Assembly (NCBI GenBank): GCA_030532425.1 | Contig: JAUNLD010000012.1 | Location: forward strand, 1 to 57,593 | Origin: Lautropia sp. | GTDB lineage: Bacteria > Pseudomonadota > Gammaproteobacteria > Burkholderiales > Burkholderiaceae_E | DNA: 57,593 nucleotides | Direction of reading: 5' to 3' | Shown here: piece by piece, positions 53,757-57,593 of the stretch | Layout of the letters: the number at the start of each line of letters is the position of its first letter | Numbering within the stretch: the stretch's first letter is position 1 | The notes under the pieces: model-generated | Database searches by the model: none | Told to the model about the DNA's origin: nothing | The model's input: the letters and a program-made list of their open reading frames with translations, nothing else | Made by a program: the position numbers and the translations under genes

Positions 53757-53839
53757 CCGCCTGGCCCCAGCGCCTCTCCCCTCCCCGAAACACGTCTCGC
53801 CACCAACGCCCCGAAGCACGAACCGCCCCTGCCCGCGCC

Positions 53840-54829
53840 ATGACTGCCGACCTGGACCTGCCCGCGCCCGCCAAGCTCAACCTGTTCCTGCACGTCACCG
53901 GCCGCCGCCCAGACGGGCTGCACCTGCTGGAAACCGTCTTCCAGTTCATCGACCTGCACGATGACATCCGCCTGAGCCTCGATGACAGCGGCCAGATCAG
54001 CCGCACCCACCACCCCGATGGCGTGGCCGAAGCCGACGACCTGACACTGCGGGCCGCCCGTGCCCTGCGCGACGCCACCGGATGCCGCCTGGGCGTTCGC
54101 ATCGGCCTGCACAAACGCATCCCGATCGGGGCCGGTCTGGGCGGGGGCAGCTCGGATGCCGCCACCGTGCTGCTGGGCCTCAACCAGCTCTGGAACACCG
54201 GCCTCAGCCGCGATCGGCTGATCGAGCTGGCCCGCCCCCTTGGCGCCGACGTGCCGGTGTTCATCTACGGCCAGAACGCCTACGCCACCGGCATCGGCGA
54301 TGTCTTCCAGCCCATCACCCTGCCCGAGCGCTGGTTCGTGCTGCTGATGCCCCCTGTCCACGTGGGCACCGCGGGCGTCTTTGGCGCCCCCGAGTTGACA
54401 CGGGATACAAAACCCATCACAATCCAAGTCTTTACAGCATTGGCAGGACGGCTGGCAGGGCGAAACGACCTGCAACCTGTCGTGGAAGCCAGGCAACCGG
54501 CAGTCAAAACCGCGTTGCATCTTCTGCAGCAGGCCGCAGACCAGGTTTCGGCAAAGGCTTCAGCCCGGCAATCGTCCGACCAGGCCGATGCGGCAACACC
54601 AGACATCACGGTCCGCATGACAGGATCAGGTGCCTGCGTATTCGCCGCCACAGCCTGTCGTGACACCGCCACGGCACTGCTCGAAGAAATTCGACAAGCC
54701 GACCCAAAAAATGCTGTAATCTGGCAAACACCAGATTCCGGGCATATGACAATAAGCACGGTATTTGGTACTCTCTACCTCGTTAGAGGGCTTGCCAAGC
54801 ACCCGTTGGGGAGTCGCCAAGTTGGTTAA
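53840..54829 (+). CDS. ispE: 4-diphosphocytidyl-2-C-methyl-D-erythritol kinase
   Basis: 329 aa. IspE is the GHMP kinase of the MEP isoprenoid pathway. PAPAKLNLFLHVTGRRPDG, the ATP loop PIGAGLGGGSSDAA (95-108) and MTGSGACVFA are present. Residues about 231-256 form a Gln/Ser/Ala-rich insertion. The last six codons and the stop lie inside the 5' end of tRNA-Gln. No ribosome-binding site is evident at the ATG. Confidence 0.95.
   Translation: MTADLDLPAPAKLNLFLHVTGRRPDGLHLLETVFQFIDLHDDIRLSLDDSGQISRTHHPDGVAEADDLTLRAARALRDATGCRLGVRIGLHKRIPIGAGLGGGSSDAATVLLGLNQLWNTGLSRDRLIELARPLGADVPVFIYGQNAYATGIGDVFQPITLPERWFVLLMPPVHVGTAGVFGAPELTRDTKPITIQVFTALAGRLAGRNDLQPVVEARQPAVKTALHLLQQAADQVSAKASARQSSDQADAATPDITVRMTGSGACVFAATACRDTATALLEEIRQADPKNAVIWQTPDSGHMTISTVFGTLYLVRGLAKHPLGSRQVG
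54691..54720 (+). promoter_or_regulatory. Candidate promoter inside ispE for tRNA-Gln / prs
   Basis: TCGACA (54691-54696) and TGTAAT (54715-54720) with an 18-base spacer, in a locally AT-richer stretch of ispE about 85 bases before the tRNA. A promoter here would allow tRNA-Gln and prs to be made independently of ispE. Confidence 0.4.
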
Positions 54830-54883
54830 GGCACCGGATTTTGATTCCGGCATTCGAGGGTTCGAATCCTTCCTCCCCAGCCA
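54807..54883 (+). tRNA. tRNA-Gln (anticodon TTG)
   Basis: 77 bases with an encoded CCA. Acceptor stem TGGGGAG (54807-54813) pairs with CTCCCCA (54873-54879), discriminator G54880, CCA 54881-54883. Anticodon stem CCGGA / TCCGG encloses the loop TTTTGAT with anticodon TTG; the T-loop TTCGAAT is canonical. A run of six T follows at 54887. Its first 23 bases are shared with ispE. Confidence 0.97.
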
Positions 54884-55010
54884 CCCTTTTTTCAGGTTGA
54901 CGGCCCCGTCAGCCTGATCCCTCGCTACGGCATACGCCGCATCCCTGGACCAGCGCTTCCGACGGGTTCTCCTCGTGCACCGCAGCTCATACCGCTCCAG
55001 CCCAGACACC

Positions 55011-55970
55011 ATGCCCGTTCTCTGGTCCGAAGGGCCGGTCCTGTTCACGGGTAACGCCAATCCTGCTCTTGCTGCCGATGTGGCCGCCCACCTGGGCATC
55101 CCGCTGGGCAAGGCCATCGTCGGCCGCTTCTCCGACGGCGAGGTCAACGTCGAGATTCTCGAAAACGTCCGCGGCAAGGATGCCTTCGTCATCCAGTCCA
55201 CCAGCGCCCCCACCAACGATCACCTGATGGAAGTGATGATCCTGGTCGATGCGCTGCGCCGGGCCTCGGCCGGGCGGATCACGGCGGTGCTGCCCTACTT
55301 TGGCTATGCCCGGCAGGATCGTCGCGTGCGCTCGTCGCGCGTGGCCATCAGCGCCAAGGTGGTGGCCAACATGCTGCAGGTGGCCGGCGTCGATCGCGTG
55401 CTGACGATGGACCTGCATGCCGACCAGATCCAGGGCTTCTTCGACATCCCGGTCGACAACATCTACGCCGCCCCCATCCTCCTCTCCGACATCACCCGCC
55501 AGAAACTGGAAAACACCATGGTGGTGTCACCCGACGTCGGTGGCGTGGTACGGGCCCGCGCCCTCGCCAAGCGGCTCGATTGCGAACTGGCCATCATCGA
55601 CAAGCGCCGCCAGAAAGCCAACGTCTCCGAGGTGATGAACATCATCGGTGAAGTGGCCGGCCGCAGCTGCCTGCTGATGGACGACATGGTCGACACCGCC
55701 GGCACGCTCTGCCGGGCGGCCGAGGCGCTCAAGAACCACGGCGCCATCCGCGTCGTCGCCTACTGTACCCACCCGGTGCTGTCCGGCAAGGCCATCGAGC
55801 GCATCACCGAATCGCCGCTGGATGAACTGGTCGTCACCGACACCATTCCCCTGACCGACGAAGGCAAGGCCTGCAGCAAGATCCGCGTACTCGGTTGCGG
55901 CCAGCTGATCGGCGAGACCATCCTGCGCATCAACCGCTCGGATTCGGTGTCGATGCTGTTCATGGAATGA
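55011..55970 (+). CDS. prs: Ribose-phosphate pyrophosphokinase
   Basis: 319 aa from the ATG at 55011 (a GTG at 54975 is also in frame). Prs makes PRPP from ribose 5-phosphate and ATP, feeding histidine (HisG above), purine and tryptophan synthesis. [30 protein letters not shown], the PRPP loop [10 protein letters not shown] and [17 protein letters not shown], shortened here, are canonical. Confidence 0.97.
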   Translation: MPVLWSEGPVLFTGNANPALAADVAAHLGIPLGKAIVGRFSDGEVNVEILENVRGKDAFVIQSTSAPTNDHLMEVMILVDALRRASAGRITAVLPYFGYARQDRRVRSSRVAISAKVVANMLQVAGVDRVLTMDLHADQIQGFFDIPVDNIYAAPILLSDITRQKLENTMVVSPDVGGVVRARALAKRLDCELAIIDKRRQKANVSEVMNIIGEVAGRSCLLMDDMVDTAGTLCRAAEALKNHGAIRVVAYCTHPVLSGKAIERITESPLDELVVTDTIPLTDEGKACSKIRVLGCGQLIGETILRINRSDSVSMLFME

Positions 55971-55977
55971 ATTCATT

Positions 55978-56005
55978 GCATCAGGCGCCTTCCGGCACCT
56001 GATGC
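55978..56005 (+). terminator. Terminator after prs
   Basis: GCATCAGG (55978-55985) and CCTGATGC (55998-56005) pair perfectly, with GCC/GGC continuing the stem beyond a C-A mismatch and a TTCC loop; CTTTCC follows. It starts 8 bases after the prs stop. A second small hairpin, GCGCAA-GGTTTT-TTGCGC, follows at 56013-56030. Confidence 0.6.
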
Positions 56006-56030
56006 CTTTCCTGCGCAAGGTTTTTTGCGC

Positions 56031-56326
56031 CGCGCTTTTCGCTGCAGGCACAGCACAGCTGGCCATCGTTCTGCAGGCTGACGGCTTTCAGCGCCGGCTC
56101 ATGCACACCACGACGGATTGTCGCGGGGGCAGGGTGCAGCTGCAAAACGGGCTGATGCGCTCGATTTGCAACCCGCGACTTGCAGGGTTTGTCTGGCCGC
56201 CACCCGCCGGGTCTTCAGCATACCCGCTGCGGCTGCTATCATCACCGCTTTTCCGCCCATCTGCGTGGGCGTCTTCAACCCCTGCCGGATCTGGTCGCGG
56301 ACCGGCAGACACTTCAAGGAACCGCG
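56031..56326 (+). other. prs - rplY intergenic region
   Basis: About 300 bases with no supported gene. A promoter for rplY is expected here but no pair of boxes stands out. Confidence 0.4.
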
Positions 56327-56941
56327 ATGCAAGTTATCGCTCAAACACGCAAAGATGTGGGGTCGAGTGCGAGCCGCCGCCTCCGTCGTGCCAACCAGGT
56401 GCCCGGCATCGTCTACGGTGGCGAAGAAGCCCCCGTCCAGATCGCGCTGGATCACAACGCCCTCTATCACGCCCTGCGCGTCGAAGCCTTCCACTCCTCC
56501 ATTCTGGATCTGGAAATCGACGGCAAGAAACAGCGCGCCCTGCTGCGCAACGTGCAATGGCATCCGTACAAGCAGCAGGTGCTGCACGTCGATTTCCAGC
56601 GCGTTGCCGCCAACCAGAAAATCACCGTGAAAGTGCCGCTGCACTTCATCAACGGCGAGAACTCCCCGGCCGTCAAGCTGAACAAGGCCGTCGTCAACCA
56701 CGTCATGACCGAAATCGAAGTGCAGGTGCTGCCGAAGGACCTGCCCGAGTTCATCGAAGTCGACCTGGGCAACCTGACGATGGACCAGTCGGTGCACCTG
56801 AGCAGCATCAAGCTGCCGAAGGGTGTCGTACCCCATGTCGCTCCCGACACCGACCCGGTGCTGGCCTCGGCCACGCTGGTGGGTGCCTCGGATGCCGGCG
56901 GCGACGAAGCCGCAGCCGACGACGCAGCCGAACAGAAGTAA
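56327..56941 (+). CDS. rplY: 50S ribosomal protein L25 / general stress protein Ctc
   Basis: 204 aa, the long two-domain form. Residues 1-95 are the 5S-rRNA-binding L25 domain ([24 protein letters not shown]); the rest is the TL5/Ctc beta domain ([11 protein letters not shown] ... [13 protein letters not shown]) with an Ala/Asp-rich tail. AAGGA lies 7 bases before the ATG. Placement between prs and pth is conserved. Confidence 0.97.
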   Translation: MQVIAQTRKDVGSSASRRLRRANQVPGIVYGGEEAPVQIALDHNALYHALRVEAFHSSILDLEIDGKKQRALLRNVQWHPYKQQVLHVDFQRVAANQKITVKVPLHFINGENSPAVKLNKAVVNHVMTEIEVQVLPKDLPEFIEVDLGNLTMDQSVHLSSIKLPKGVVPHVAPDTDPVLASATLVGASDAGGDEAAADDAAEQK

Positions 56942-57282
56942 TCCCTGCTCTCGCGGCAACCGGCTGCACCAGGTCCTGCACACGGCCACAAGCCCAGCGC
57001 AAGACCCGGCCCTCCCGGCCACCGCCTGCAGACCACCGGCGCGCAGCCTCTGGCAGCGGGTGCGACAGAAACGCTGCCGCCCAAACCCCAGGAGCGAGCG
57101 CGCGCTCCCGCAACGGGCCGTCAGTCGGCCCGTTGTCATGTCCGGCTCCCCAGCCCCTGCTGCCGCAGCAGGGCGTCGATGAGCCACATCCCACAAGCAC
57201 GACCACGCCCCCTGCGCATGGCCCTGGCGCGTGAGATGAACGTCCCCCGGCGCTTGCCGCCTTCACCCGCACACTGACCGCC
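56942..57282 (+). other. rplY - pth intergenic region
   Basis: 341 bases with no supported gene. It contains a small hairpin GGAGCG / CGCTCC (57091-57108) and the stronger one listed next. Gap size is large for these two genes. Confidence 0.4.
57111..57135 (+). terminator. Terminator-like hairpin before pth
   Basis: Perfect 10-bp stem CAACGGGCCG / CGGCCCGTTG with a 5-base loop (TCAGT). No T-run follows, so termination strength is uncertain; it may end the rplY message. Confidence 0.5.
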
Positions 57283-57593
57283 ATGAGCGCTCCCCGCCTG
57301 ATCGTCGGCCTGGGCAATCCCACGGCCGAACACGCCACCGACCGTCACAACGCCGGTTTCTGGTTCATCGACGCCCTGCTGCGCCGCCACCCGGGCCAGA
57401 TCCGCCACGACGCCCGATACCACGGCGAGGTCGGCGAAGTCCGTATCGGCAGCCAGGTCGTGCGCCTGCTGAAGCCCATGACCTACATGAACCGCTCCGG
57501 TCAGGCCGTGGGCGCCCTGGCCCGCTTCTACCGCCTCGACCCGGCCGACATCCTCGTCGTCTTCGACGAGCTCGACCTGCTGCCCGGCAGCGC
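57283..57593 (+). CDS. pth: Peptidyl-tRNA hydrolase, N-terminal part
   Basis: About 103 residues are visible; the gene leaves the right edge. Pth releases tRNA from stalled peptidyl-tRNA. IVGLGNP (N12), catalytic H22 in DRHNAGFWF, KPMTYMNRSG and DELDLLPG are present. Two positions differ from E. coli: the tyrosine of EYAATRHN is histidine here (EHATDRHN), and the histidine before DELDL is phenylalanine. Confidence 0.95.
   Translation, partial: MSAPRLIVGLGNPTAEHATDRHNAGFWFIDALLRRHPGQIRHDARYHGEVGEVRIGSQVVRLLKPMTYMNRSGQAVGALARFYRLDPADILVVFDELDLLPGS

Overview
The window is GC-rich DNA (about two thirds G+C by eye) from a betaproteobacterium, most likely of the order Burkholderiales. The evidence is the gene order: sspA-petCBA; murA-hisG-hisD-hisC-hisB-hisH-hisA-hisF-hisI-hisE-HIT-tatA-tatB-tatC; mlaFEDACB; kdsD-kdsC-lptC-lptA-lptB-rpoN-hpf-ptsN-hprK-rapZ; and lolB-ispE-tRNA-Gln-prs-rplY-pth. 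The species cannot be fixed from sequence reading alone.

Layout. 1-3.3 kb (- strand): start of sspA, then the cytochrome bc1 operon read petA-petB-petC and closed by a terminator. 3.8-6.8 kb: mscL (+), a Nif3-family gene (-) and a membrane-anchored HtrA/DegS-like protease (+). 6.9-17.4 kb (+): a defence cluster between the protease gene and tatC. 17.4-36.9 kb (-): a tightly packed run, transcribed from mlaF towards tatC, holding the Mla lipid-transport genes, an ABC-2 exporter, a BolA-like gene, murA, the histidine genes, a HIT protein and tatABC. 37.3-46.4 kb (+): Kdo and Lpt genes for LPS, then rpoN, hpf, ptsN, hprK and rapZ. 46.4-50.7 kb (-): mutY, a dynamin-like GTPase and mutM. 50.8-57.6 kb (+): a TPR lipoprotein, lolB, ispE, tRNA-Gln, prs, rplY and the start of pth.

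The defence cluster is the most unusual part. Its order is hsdM - hepT (HEPN toxin) - a single gene joining an MNT nucleotidyltransferase antitoxin domain to the type I specificity subunit HsdS - a SIR2-domain protein - a second nucleotidyltransferase-like protein - an unrecognised protein - a 12-bp perfect inverted repeat - hsdR. Four-base start/stop overlaps link hepT to the fusion gene, the fusion gene to the SIR2 gene, and the NTase-like gene to its partner. The HEPN motif (RX4HXY) and MNT motif (GSX10DXD) are both intact. I infer a restriction system with built-in back-up suicide modules, in which the antitoxin is physically part of the methyltransferase/specificity complex.

Other notable points: an in-frame HisD-HisC fusion; a DUF2252 gene inserted between hisF and hisI; low-complexity insertions in several otherwise conserved proteins (MutY, RpoN, IspE, DUF2252, the HisD-HisC linker, the MlaA tail); and ispE ending inside tRNA-Gln. 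Proteins were identified by reading motifs and recalling families, not by database search, and starts are chosen by ribosome-binding site and family alignment.
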